9,500 bases of DNA from Clostridia bacterium (GCA_012842035.1 DUTO01000223.1:1-9500); one strand, 5' to 3'. Positions 1 through 6,011 are shown, counted from the first letter of the stretch. The notes: generated by a model not told the origin, from the letters alone. Program-made: numbers and translations.

Positions 1-1492
1 CGGTGGGGAAAAAGCTATTGCCAAACAACATCAAAAGGGCAAATTTACGGCTCGTGAACGACTTAATCAATTACTCGACCCGGGTTCTTTTACTGAATTA
101 GATAAATTTGTCGCCCATCGGTGTGTTAATTTAGGAATGGATGAAAAAGAGGCTCCTGGTGAAGGAGTAATTACAGGTTATGGAACCATAGATGGTCGCT
201 TGGTTTATGTTTTTGCTCAGGACTTTACTGTTTTGGGAGGGTCACTGGGCGAAATGCATGCCGGCAAAATTTGCAAAGTATTAGACCTAGCTATGAAAGT
301 AGGGGCCCCGGTTATTGGTTTAAATGATTCAGGCGGAGCGCGTATTCAAGAAGGGATTGATGCTTTGGCCGGATATGGGCAGATCTTTTATCGTAATACC
401 TTAGCTTCAGGTGTAATTCCGCAATTGTCGGTAATCATGGGACCTTGTGCGGGAGGAGCCGTTTATTCTCCAGCTTTAACGGATTATGTTTTTATGGTGG
501 AGAATATTTCTCAAATGTTTATTACCGGGCCTCAAGTGATTAAGGCGGTAACCGGTGAGGACGTTACTCTTGAGGAATTGGGGGGAGCGATGGCTCATAA
601 CCGGCAAAGCGGAGTGGCTCACTTTGCGGCTAGTGATGAAGCGGAATGTTTTGCTCAGATTAGAAAACTATTAAGTTTTTTACCGGCTAATAATTTGGAG
701 AATCCGCCTCTTGTTGAAACTGGTGATGATCCGGGGCGTATTATTTCGGAATTAAACACAATTTTGCCTGATAACCCTAATCGGGCTTATGATATGTCGG
801 AGATAATTTCTTTAGTTGTGGATCAGGGAGAGTTTTTCCAAACCATGCCTTATTATGCACCGAATATTCTTACCGGATATGCCCGGGTCAATGGGAGGGT
901 GATTGGGATTGTCGCCAATCAGCCGAAGTTTTTGGCCGGTTGTTTAGATATTAATGCTTCAGATAAGGCAGCTCGCCATATTCGTTTTTGTGATGCTTTT
1001 AATATTCCTCTTGTTAATTTTGTGGATGTACCCGGTTATCTTCCCGGTACAAATCAAGAGTATGGTGGAATTATTCGTCATGGAGCTAAATTGTTGTATG
1101 CGTATTCCGAAGCTACAGTACCTAAAATTACCTTGATTATTCGTAAAGCGTATGGTGGTTCTTATCTGGCGATGTGTTCGCATGACTTAGGTGCAGACCA
1201 GGTGATTGCCTGGCCGACAGCCGAAATAGCGGTGATGGGTGCCGAAGGGGCAGCTAATATTATTTTTCGGAAAGAAATTAATGCCGCCGCTAATCCTGTG
1301 GAAAAACGGGCAGAAAAAATTGCTGAATATCGTCAGCGGTTTGTCACACCTTATGCTGCGGCAGAAAGAGGTTTTGTTGATTTAGTGATTGAGCCTTGCG
1401 AAACTCGTCCACGTCTCGTTAATGCTTTGGAAATGTTAGCTACAAAACGCAAAACTCGTCCGGCGAAGAAACATGGTAATATTCCTTTGTAA
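1..1492 (+). CDS. mmdA: Methylmalonyl-CoA decarboxylase alpha subunit, carboxyltransferase (5' partial)
   Basis: Carboxyltransferase subunit of a biotin-dependent, Na+-pumping decarboxylase. It moves the carboxyl group of (S)-methylmalonyl-CoA to the biotin carrier, leaving propionyl-CoA, at the cytoplasmic face of the membrane complex. The reading frame is open from base 2, so the first ATG at 137 is internal. The 45 codons before it read as family sequence (GKFTARERLNQLLDPGSF). The visible 496 residues leave about 15-20 missing, taking family length as about 510. Diagnostic motifs are SGGARIQEG (about visible residues 110-118), GPCAGGAVYSP (147-157) in the first crotonase-like half, and FVDVPGYLPGTNQEYGGIIRHGAK plus AYGGSYLAM in the second half. 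The last two are split by residues typical of acyl-CoA carboxyltransferases. Sequence alone does not separate this from propionyl-CoA carboxylase beta. The downstream beta, gamma and biotin genes make the decarboxylase reading preferable. The pyruvate-carboxylase-like fold of oxaloacetate decarboxylase alpha is excluded. Confidence 0.88.
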   Translation, partial: GGEKAIAKQHQKGKFTARERLNQLLDPGSFTELDKFVAHRCVNLGMDEKEAPGEGVITGYGTIDGRLVYVFAQDFTVLGGSLGEMHAGKICKVLDLAMKVGAPVIGLNDSGGARIQEGIDALAGYGQIFYRNTLASGVIPQLSVIMGPCAGGAVYSPALTDYVFMVENISQMFITGPQVIKAVTGEDVTLEELGGAMAHNRQSGVAHFAASDEAECFAQIRKLLSFLPANNLENPPLVETGDDPGRIISELNTILPDNPNRAYDMSEIISLVVDQGEFFQTMPYYAPNILTGYARVNGRVIGIVANQPKFLAGCLDINASDKAARHIRFCDAFNIPLVNFVDVPGYLPGTNQEYGGIIRHGAKLLYAYSEATVPKITLIIRKAYGGSYLAMCSHDLGADQVIAWPTAEIAVMGAEGAANIIFRKEINAAANPVEKRAEKIAEYRQRFVTPYAAAERGFVDLVIEPCETRPRLVNALEMLATKRKTRPAKKHGNIPL

Positions 1493-1493
1493 G

Positions 1494-1502
1494 GAAAGGG
1501 GT
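1494..1502 (+). promoter_or_regulatory. Ribosome binding site supporting the GTG start of mmdD
   Basis: AAAGGGGTG lies two bases after the mmdA stop and 8 bases before a GTG at 1511. It fixes the non-ATG start, because the next in-frame ATG (1553) lies inside the membrane helix and has no comparable site. Confidence 0.6.
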
Positions 1503-1510
1503 GACGGTAC

Positions 1511-1867
1511 GTGCAAACACTTACTTTTGGACTGCAAGTTACTGTTTTAGGTATGAGTGTAGTTTTTATTGCTTTAATTTTTCTTATTCTTGTGATTAAT
1601 TTAATGACGAAAGGGACAGAGTTTTCTAAAGCAAAAAAGGGGGCTGCTGGCGCAGAGCCAATTAAAAAAGAAGCAGTCGCGGCAGCTGCTTCTCCAAGTG
1701 AGGAAGAGGAGGGGGAAGTGATTGCTGTTCTTGCTGCGGCTATAGCTTGTTTACAACCGGGCAAGAAGATGAGGTTGAAGACGATCCAGAGGCTTGAGGG
1801 GGAAACAGTTCCTATCTGGAGTGCGGCAGGGCGTCAAGAAACAATGTATGGGCGACAAGCTAGATAA
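1511..1867 (+). CDS. mmdD: Sodium-pump decarboxylase gamma/delta subunit (OadG/MmdD family)
   Basis: Small membrane-anchored assembly subunit of the decarboxylase, 118 residues, GTG start. Residues about 8-32 form one hydrophobic helix (VTVLGMSVVFIALIFLILVI). An Ala/Lys/Pro-rich flexible linker (about 38-63) and an acidic patch SEEEEGEV (63-70) follow. The C-terminal segment has the family pattern: a small helix IAVLAAAIA, then a basic stretch, then W..AGRQETMYGR (103-115). In this family the helix binds the beta subunit and the C-terminal tail contacts the carboxyltransferase. The gene begins 18 bases after mmdA, so it is co-transcribed. The protein contains no histidine, so the zinc-binding His cluster described for Klebsiella OadG is absent. 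That fits an MmdD-type rather than an OadG-type protein. The family is short and poorly conserved, so the assignment leans on topology, tail motif and position. Confidence 0.85.
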   Translation: MQTLTFGLQVTVLGMSVVFIALIFLILVINLMTKGTEFSKAKKGAAGAEPIKKEAVAAAASPSEEEEGEVIAVLAAAIACLQPGKKMRLKTIQRLEGETVPIWSAAGRQETMYGRQAR

Positions 1868-1906
1868 AGTTGCTTTAATACTGTTGAAATAAAATTAGAG
1901 AAAAAA

Positions 1907-1914
1907 AGGAGGGG
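1907..1914 (+). promoter_or_regulatory. Ribosome binding site of mmdC
   Basis: AGGAGGGG, 9 bases from GGAGG to the ATG at 1922 and 6 bases to an in-frame TTG at 1919. Either could serve; ATG is preferred and the products differ by one residue. Confidence 0.55.
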
Positions 1915-1921
1915 CTTTTTG

Positions 1922-2314
1922 ATGAAAAAGTTCCGGATGAAAGTAAATGGAAAAGTTTATGAGGTAGAAGTAGAAGAAATAAGTGATGGTGTAGCAACTG
2001 ATTCCCAAGTTGTCGGTGAAAAGATTTCGGGACCTGTTGCTAGTTCAGGAACCTCTGTAACACCAAGTGTATCCGAAAGCACAAGACCTCTACCTGAGGG
2101 GGCTGAAGTTGTTACGGCCCCTATGCCCGGTAAGATTTTGTCCCTGCAAGTGGAAGTAGGGCAACAGGTAAAAGACGGAGATTTACTTTTGATTTTAGAA
2201 GCCATGAAAATGGAAAACGAAATTTTTTCTGGTACGAATGGGGTCGTTAAAGAAATTAGAGTTAATGAAGGTGCTACGGTTGATTCGGATGATGTTTTGG
2301 TGATCATTACTTAA
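1922..2314 (+). CDS. mmdC: Biotin carboxyl carrier subunit of methylmalonyl-CoA decarboxylase
   Basis: Carrier protein that shuttles the carboxyl group on covalently bound biotin between the alpha (transferase) and beta (membrane decarboxylase) subunits. It has 130 residues from the ATG. The N-terminal portion, about 1-20 (MKKFRMKVNGKVYEVEVEEI), is the usual short beta-strand leader. Residues about 21-60 are a Ser/Thr/Pro/Val-rich flexible linker, and 61-130 are the biotinyl domain. The biotin attachment motif EAMKMENE has the acceptor at Lys96, 34 residues from the C-terminus, which is the normal spacing. APMPGKI (66-72) is the hinge-side turn typical of biotinyl domains. The gene lies 54 bases after mmdD, with its own strong binding site, and 31 bases before mmdB. 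Biotinylation by BirA is required and is inferred from the family. Confidence 0.93.
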   Translation: MKKFRMKVNGKVYEVEVEEISDGVATDSQVVGEKISGPVASSGTSVTPSVSESTRPLPEGAEVVTAPMPGKILSLQVEVGQQVKDGDLLLILEAMKMENEIFSGTNGVVKEIRVNEGATVDSDDVLVIIT

Positions 2315-2345
2315 TTAGAATCTTTTCAAGAGGGGAAGGAAGTAG

Positions 2346-3524
2346 ATGATGGAAGAAATAAACTTATCAAAGGCCATTTATGACCTGGCGATGAGTACAG
2401 GCTTAGTTAATTTGACTTTACAGCAAGTGATTATGTTTTTAATCTCTTTTCTGTTAATTTATTTAGCCATTGTCAAGAAGTTTGAACCTTTACTGCTTTT
2501 GCCCATTGGCTTTGGGATGTTATTGGCTAATATACCTAATGCGGGTTTAATGACTGCACCGGAGATTACCATAGACCCGTTAACAGGTGAGCCGAATATA
2601 GCTCCGGGAGGCTTGCTTTATTATTTATATCAAGGGGTCAAACTAGGCATTTATCCACCTTTAATTTTTCTGGGTGTAGGGGCGATGACTGACTTTGGGC
2701 CACTTATTGCTAATCCTAAGACTTTGCTTTTAGGGGCAGCTGCTCAATTTGGGATCTTTTTAACTTTTATCGGGGCGTTGTTTTTAGGTTTTTTACCTAA
2801 AGCTGCGGCTGCGATTGGCATTATTGGAGGGGCTGATGGCCCTACGGCAATTTTTCTAACGGCCAAGTTAGCTCCCGAGTTATTGCCAGCTATTGCTGTG
2901 GCCGCTTATTCCTATATGGCTTTAGTGCCGATTATTCAACCTCCGATCATGAAAGCGTTAACAACTCGGAAAATGCGGCTGGTGGTTATGGACCAATTAC
3001 GTCCTGTTTCCCAGCGGGAAAAAATAATTTTTCCGATTGTGGTGACCCTTATTGTTTCTTTACTCGTACCTGATGCTACTCCTTTGGTAGGGATGTTGAT
3101 GTTAGGGAATCTTTTCCGTGAGTCTGGTGTGGTCCGACGTTTAAGTGATACTGCTCAGAATGCTTTGATGAATATTATTACGATATTCTTAGGGGTAACG
3201 GTGGGGGCGACAGCCAGTGCCGAAGCTTTTTTAAATCCGGGTACTATTAAAATTATTCTTTTAGGTTTAATTGCATTCTGCTTGGCGACAGCCAGTGGTG
3301 TTCTTTTAGGAGATTTGATGTATTTTCTCTCCGGAGGCAAAGTCAATCCTTTGATTGGTTCAGCAGGAGTTTCAGCAGTACCTATGGCCGCACGTGTTTC
3401 TCAAGTTGTCGGGCAAAAAGAAAATCCCAAAAACTTTTTGCTGATGCATGCGATGGGGCCTAATGTTGCCGGGGTAATTGGTTCAGCTGTCGCAGCCGGA
3501 GTATTGCTTGCTTTGTTTGGGTGA
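2346..3524 (+). CDS. mmdB: Na+-translocating decarboxylase beta subunit (carboxybiotin decarboxylase, OadB/MmdB/GcdB family)
   Basis: Integral membrane subunit that decarboxylates carboxybiotin and couples it to Na+ export. It has 392 residues, within the usual range. Hydrophobic helices run through the whole chain. GGADGPTAIFL (161-171) is the re-entrant signature region and NPLIGSAGVSAVPMAAR (334-350) is the conserved helix VIII region. The residues reported as functionally important in Klebsiella OadB (Asp203, Tyr229, Asn373, Gly377, Ser382, Arg389) map to Asp164, Tyr190, Asn334, Gly338, Ser343 and Arg350. All six have the same offset of 39, so the Na+/proton site looks intact. The start is the first of two adjacent ATGs (2346 and 2349); AAGGA ends 5 bases before the first, and the choice changes one residue. 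It is the last gene of the operon, 27 bases before the terminator. Substrate specificity is set by the alpha subunit. Confidence 0.95.
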   Translation: MMEEINLSKAIYDLAMSTGLVNLTLQQVIMFLISFLLIYLAIVKKFEPLLLLPIGFGMLLANIPNAGLMTAPEITIDPLTGEPNIAPGGLLYYLYQGVKLGIYPPLIFLGVGAMTDFGPLIANPKTLLLGAAAQFGIFLTFIGALFLGFLPKAAAAIGIIGGADGPTAIFLTAKLAPELLPAIAVAAYSYMALVPIIQPPIMKALTTRKMRLVVMDQLRPVSQREKIIFPIVVTLIVSLLVPDATPLVGMLMLGNLFRESGVVRRLSDTAQNALMNIITIFLGVTVGATASAEAFLNPGTIKIILLGLIAFCLATASGVLLGDLMYFLSGGKVNPLIGSAGVSAVPMAARVSQVVGQKENPKNFLLMHAMGPNVAGVIGSAVAAGVLLALFG

Positions 3525-3550
3525 AAATGAATTAAAAAAATTTCGAAACG

Positions 3551-3585
3551 AAAAGAGTGTGCAAACTTAGCACTCTTTTTTTATT
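3551..3585 (+). terminator. Intrinsic terminator of the mmd operon
   Basis: Inverted repeat AAAAGAGTG (3551-3559) and CACTCTTTT (3571-3579) around an 11-base loop, followed by an uninterrupted T-run to 3581 and further T-rich sequence. It lies 27 bases after the mmdB stop and separates the decarboxylase operon from the spore genes. Confidence 0.85.
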
Positions 3586-3655
3586 TTTTCTATTTGTTTC
3601 CGTGTGTTTAATTCATAAAAAAGTCGAAAACTACAAAGAGGAGGTGTGCGAAAAG

Positions 3656-3844
3656 ATGAAAAAGAATCATAATTTAAAAAAAAAGATAGAAAAAGTTAAA
3701 TATGAAACAGCACAAGAATTTGGTTTAATGCATCGTCAAGAAACAATGGGAAAAGATTCTAACAAAATTGATTTTTTAAAACGTATAAAAAAATTATTAA
3801 TAGCGAAAAATAGGAATACTTCAAGTAAAGGAGGTGAAGTTTAA
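3656..3844 (+). CDS. Divergent small acid-soluble spore protein-like protein
   Basis: A 62-residue, Lys-rich protein with no Cys or Trp. Residues about 13-26 (EKVKYETAQEFGLM) match the first helix of alpha/beta-type SASPs, including the site cut by the germination protease (canonical form KYEIA.E(L/F)G). Thr replaces the usual Ile after the Glu. The second conserved SASP block (G..GG.MT.+) is not recognisable. The C-terminal half is instead a basic stretch, FLKRIKKLLIAKNR. I infer a diverged minor SASP or SASP-derived DNA-binding spore protein. The ATG at 3656 is chosen because AGGAGGTG (3640-3647) precedes it at a good distance; an in-frame ATG at 3557 lies in the upstream terminator hairpin. 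The stop is one base before the next SASP gene, whose binding site is inside this gene, so the two are probably translationally coupled. Confidence 0.65.
   Translation: MKKNHNLKKKIEKVKYETAQEFGLMHRQETMGKDSNKIDFLKRIKKLLIAKNRNTSSKGGEV
3827..3836 (+). promoter_or_regulatory. Ribosome binding site of the alpha/beta SASP gene, inside the upstream gene
   Basis: AAAGGAGGTG matches the anti-Shine-Dalgarno consensus almost completely. It lies within the last codons of the preceding SASP-like gene, 11 bases from GGAGG to the ATG at 3846. This suits coupled, high-level translation. Confidence 0.7.
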
Positions 3845-3845
3845 A

Positions 3846-4061
3846 ATGCCTCGTAATACAAACAAGCCTGCAGTACAAGGTGCTGCTCAAGCTCTTGACC
3901 AGTTGAAGTATGAAATTGCCGGTGAGTTGGGGATTGCTAATTATCAACAGGTTGATAAAGGGCAATTGACCTCCCGTCAGAATGGATATGTGGGGGGATA
4001 TATGACGAGAAAGCTGGTTCAGATTGCTGAAGAAGCTTTATCCAAAGGACAAATGGTCTAA
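3846..4061 (+). CDS. Alpha/beta-type small acid-soluble spore protein
   Basis: Spore-core protein that coats DNA in the dormant spore, protects it from UV and heat, and is degraded to amino acids on germination. It has 71 residues, the usual size. The first conserved block, QLKYEIAGELGI (about 19-30), contains the germination protease target KYEIA.EL. The second, NGYVGGYMTRKLVQIAEEAL (about 46-65), is the DNA-contacting helix region with the invariant GG.MT+. The N-terminus PRNTNKPAVQGAAQALDQ is a typical Asn/Gln/Ala-rich lead. I chose the ATG at 3846, just after the upstream stop, over an upstream in-frame ATG at 3834, because the strong binding site fits it and the protein then begins like its family. 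The SASP genes converge on gpr, whose product cuts this protein. Expression in the forespore under sigma-G is expected from the family. I found no convincing sigma-G promoter. Confidence 0.95.
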   Translation: MPRNTNKPAVQGAAQALDQLKYEIAGELGIANYQQVDKGQLTSRQNGYVGGYMTRKLVQIAEEALSKGQMV

Positions 4062-4095
4062 CTCTATTTAAAGAAAACTCCTAATTGAAATAATT

Positions 4096-4141
4096 GATAA
4101 AAAACAAGCAGAGGTTTAAAGACCACTGCTTGTTTTTTATC
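4096..4141. terminator. Bidirectional intrinsic terminator between the SASP genes and gpr
   Basis: A 16-base arm, GATAAAAAACAAGCAG (4096-4111), pairs perfectly with 4126-4141. An A/A mismatch, three more pairs (GGT/ACC) and a 6-base loop TTAAAG (4116-4121) lie inside. T-runs are present at the 3' side on both strands, so it can end transcription from the SASP side (+) and the gpr side (-). It starts 34 bases after the SASP stop and lies 5 bases beyond the gpr stop. Confidence 0.92.
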
Positions 4142-4146
4142 AGAGA

Positions 4147-5133
4147 TTAATGTAGGTAATGTTCTACTTCTTGTGGTGGTATACCGGGGTGTAACGCTAA
4201 AGTTAAAGCCATGGCAATTATTTTAGCTGTATTGGTAATTTGTTCATCAATTTCTTTGGGAGTAACCATTAATTGACCACCAAAAGGCTCTAAAACCTGA
4301 TTAATCATTTGTCCAATGGCTACCGGTTGTAAACTTTGATAAACATCACGTAAATGTGGTGTGGTGCGGAGGTGTTCAAATAGTTTTTCCATAGCTTGAT
4401 GGGCAATAATTCCGGCGTGGACAACGGTAGGTACACCAATGGCAATTACCGGAATACCCATTGTTTCTTGATTAATACCCGTTCTTTTATTGCCAATCCC
4501 TGAACCCGGGCTTATTCCGGTAGTGGCGACTTGAATGGTGGAATTAATTCTTTCTACGCTTCCTGCAGCTAAAGCATCAATGGCGATGAGCAGATCCGGT
4601 TTGATGCGCTCGACAATTCCTTTAATTATTTCTGCTGTTTCTATCCCGGTAATTCCTAATACACCTGGTGCCAGCACACAAACGGACCTTAAACCTTGAC
4701 GTAATTCTTCCGGAGCATAATGAAAAAGATGCCTGGTGGCCATCGAATATTCAACGGCTTTTGGCCCTAAAGCATCAGGAGTAGCCTGCCAATTACCTAA
4801 ACCGACAATTAAAATAGTAGAGTCATCTTGCAGAGGTAGAATTTCTTTTAATTTCTCTCCCAGGACTTCACCGATATTTTTATGCACCATTTTATTGTTT
4901 TCGCGAAGTCCGGTTGATTCTAAAGTAACATAGCTACCGGGGGCCCGTCCCATGATTGTTGCTCCTTGTTCGTTTAATATAGTAATAGTTTTAATCGTTC
5001 CTTGCGCAAAAGTTTCTACATCCTCTTTGACACCCGGTATTTCTCTGCCTGTATCACCTCTTAGCAAATCGTGAGCTTCTACTGCTAAATCTAAATTAAT
5101 GCCCATTAATTGATAAAGTTCATTTTTTTTCAT
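4147..5133 (-). CDS. gpr: Spore germination protease (GPR endopeptidase)
   Basis: Cytoplasmic endopeptidase of peptidase family A25. It is made as an inactive zymogen in the forespore and starts SASP breakdown in the first minutes of germination. It has 328 residues, slightly shorter than the Bacillus enzymes. The N-terminal NLDLAVEAHDLL (13-24) is the conserved block around the zymogen autoprocessing site and resembles the target site in SASPs. GLGNWQATPDALGP (111-124) and LLIAIDALAA (181-190) carry Asp120 and Asp186. These sit at a constant offset of 7 from Asp127 and Asp193, the proposed catalytic pair of B. megaterium GPR. TTGISPGSGIGNKR (204-217) and GVPTVVHA (233-240) are further conserved blocks. 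The ATG at 5131-5133 (read on the - strand) is supported by AAAGAGGTG at 5141-5149, spaced 7 bases. A sigma-F-type promoter lies upstream. The gene is complete, and its neighbours on the convergent strand encode its substrates. Confidence 0.97.
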   Translation of the reverse strand: MKKNELYQLMGINLDLAVEAHDLLRGDTGREIPGVKEDVETFAQGTIKTITILNEQGATIMGRAPGSYVTLESTGLRENNKMVHKNIGEVLGEKLKEILPLQDDSTILIVGLGNWQATPDALGPKAVEYSMATRHLFHYAPEELRQGLRSVCVLAPGVLGITGIETAEIIKGIVERIKPDLLIAIDALAAGSVERINSTIQVATTGISPGSGIGNKRTGINQETMGIPVIAIGVPTVVHAGIIAHQAMEKLFEHLRTTPHLRDVYQSLQPVAIGQMINQVLEPFGGQLMVTPKEIDEQITNTAKIIAMALTLALHPGIPPQEVEHYLH

Positions 5134-5167
5134 CCAGTTACACCTCTTTTTAATTTTTTATTAGGTT

Positions 5168-5197
5168 CAGTTTCCCCTATCCGTGAGGATGTTATGC
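5168..5197 (-). promoter_or_regulatory. Candidate sigma-F-type forespore promoter of gpr
   Basis: On the - strand, GCATA (5193-5197) is followed after 15 bases by GGGGAAACTG (5168-5177). This fits the published sigma-F pattern of about GYATA, N15, GGNNANAnTR. Initiation about 7 bases further on would fall near 5161, leaving a short leader with the ribosome binding site at 5141-5149. The B. subtilis gpr gene is transcribed by sigma-F and then sigma-G, so the match agrees with known regulation. It is a consensus match only. Confidence 0.6.
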
Positions 5198-5212
5198 CTG
5201 TTTAATAAGAAG

Positions 5213-5244
5213 AAAAGAAACCGCCGAAAGAGACGGTTTCTTTT
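5213..5244. terminator. Terminator-like hairpin in the divergent gpr-rsmD region
   Basis: AAAAGAAACCG (5213-5223) pairs perfectly over 11 bases with CGGTTTCTTTT (5234-5244) around a 10-base loop. The 3' tail is more T-rich on the - strand (TTTTCTTCTTATT), so it would best stop - strand transcription heading toward the gpr promoter. No - strand gene lies upstream of it, so its purpose is unclear. Confidence 0.5.
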
Positions 5245-5371
5245 AGGGAGGGAGGAAATGTCGGCTTGATAGAAAAACTTTTGCTTTAATATTATGGTCA
5301 GAAAGAGGAAAAACTATGATTACATAGAATTAAAAAAATAATGCAATAATAGCAATATATAGAAAGATGTA

Positions 5372-5400
5372 TCGAGAAGATTGTCTTTTTATGGTATAAT
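5372..5400 (+). promoter_or_regulatory. Sigma-A-type promoter with extended -10, upstream of rsmD
   Basis: A perfect TATAAT at 5395-5400 is preceded by TG in the extended -10 position (TGGTATAAT). A weak -35, TCGAGA (5372-5377, 4 of 6 consensus bases), lies 17 bases upstream. The start codon of rsmD is 27 bases downstream, leaving a short leader with the binding site AAAGGAGTG (5408-5416). Confidence 0.75.
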
Positions 5401-5426
5401 CTTTGGCAAAGGAGTGTTATTAAAAC

Positions 5427-6011
5427 GTGCGAATTATCGCCGGAATTGCTAAAGGACACAAGCTCAAAAGCTTAAAAGGATTAGCTACCAGACCCACTCC
5501 AGAACGAGTGAGAGAGGCTGTTTTCAATATTTTGGCAGCTAAAATTGGTGAGGCGCGGTTTTTAGATTTATTTGCCGGTTCCGGAGCAATGGGGCTGGAA
5601 GCTTTAAGTAGAGGTGCTGCTTATTGTTATTTTAATGACCATAATAAAGCAGCTTGTCATCTCATTAAAGAAAATTTGGCTAAATGTGCTTTTGAACAAC
5701 AAGTTGTTATTGATCATAAAGATGTTTTTACCCTTATTGCCGATTTTGTTCAAAAAAAGATGACCGGTTTTGATATAATCTATATAGACCCTCCTTATGA
5801 AGCTGGTTTTTATGACATGTTACTGCCCAGGCTTGTTGAGGCAGGACTGCTTGCCGATGAGGGGATTATGGTCAGTGAAACTAATAAAAGGGTGGTTTTG
5901 CAGGAAAAATATTTCTTAACAGAAAAAGAAGGACAAGTATTAAAGCTTTTTAAGAAAAGTAAGTACGGCGATACAGTTGTTTGGTTTTATAAATTATGGG
6001 GGGAGGAATAA
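5427..6011 (+). CDS. rsmD: 16S rRNA (guanine(966)-N(2))-methyltransferase RsmD
   Basis: SAM-dependent methyltransferase that modifies G966 (E. coli numbering) of 16S rRNA on the assembling 30S subunit. It has 194 residues, the usual size. The N-terminal MRIIAGIAKGHKLKSLKG and RPTPERVREAVFNIL (22-36) are family signatures. FLDLFAGSGAMGLEALSRGA (45-64) is the SAM-binding motif I, and IYIDPPYE (118-125) contains the DPPY catalytic motif of N-methylating enzymes. The GTG start at 5427 is chosen because the family nearly always begins M-R-I-(I/V)-(A/S)-G. The spacing from GGAG, 12 bases, is a little long. It opens the operon with the coiled-coil gene downstream, whose TTG start is two bases after this stop. 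In many clostridial genomes coaD follows nearby; it does not appear in this window. Confidence 0.95.
   Translation: MRIIAGIAKGHKLKSLKGLATRPTPERVREAVFNILAAKIGEARFLDLFAGSGAMGLEALSRGAAYCYFNDHNKAACHLIKENLAKCAFEQQVVIDHKDVFTLIADFVQKKMTGFDIIYIDPPYEAGFYDMLLPRLVEAGLLADEGIMVSETNKRVVLQEKYFLTEKEGQVLKLFKKSKYGDTVVWFYKLWGEE
5998..6008 (+). promoter_or_regulatory. Ribosome binding site deciding a TTG start at 6014
   Basis: GGGGGGAGGAA overlaps the end of rsmD and lies 7 bases (from GGAGG) before TTG 6014. The in-frame ATG at 5996 overlaps this site and ATG 6023 is 16 bases away, so TTG is the best start. Confidence 0.65.

Noticed and set aside
954..1183. Short open frames on both strands within mmdA
   Set aside because: They lie in other frames of a strongly conserved enzyme gene and have no ribosome binding site.
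137..1492. ATG 137 as the true start of mmdA
   Set aside because: The frame is open to the window edge, and the 45 codons before it encode conserved carboxyltransferase sequence.
1..3524. Oxaloacetate decarboxylase or glutaconyl-CoA decarboxylase identity
   Set aside because: The alpha subunit is an acyl-CoA carboxyltransferase, not the pyruvate-carboxylase-like OadA, and is closer in length to MmdA than to the larger GcdA.
3590..3620. Sigma-G-like -10 (CATAAAA at 3614) before the SASP genes
   Set aside because: One mismatch to the -10 pattern and no GnATA-type -35 at about 18 bases upstream. The match is no better than expected in AT-rich sequence.
3557..3655. Upstream in-frame extension of the SASP-like gene from ATG 3557
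   Set aside because: The ATG lies inside the mmdB terminator hairpin and has no ribosome binding site. The ATG at 3656 has a strong one, and the extension would add a spurious hydrophobic stretch encoded by the T-run.
5258..5269. Three-codon leader reading frame (ATG TCG GCT TGA) after GGAGG
   Set aside because: The spacing of about 3 bases is too short, there is no attenuator structure downstream, and the peptide has no regulatory codon pattern.
5266..5295. Second + strand promoter, TTGATA with an 18-base spacer and TATTAT
   Set aside because: Reasonable consensus, but the region is AT-rich, and a better extended -10 promoter lies next to rsmD. It would give an unexplained leader of about 120 bases.
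5314..5327. Small inverted repeat CTATG-ATTA-CATAG
   Set aside because: Five base pairs in AT-rich sequence with no link to a promoter or gene boundary; likely chance.
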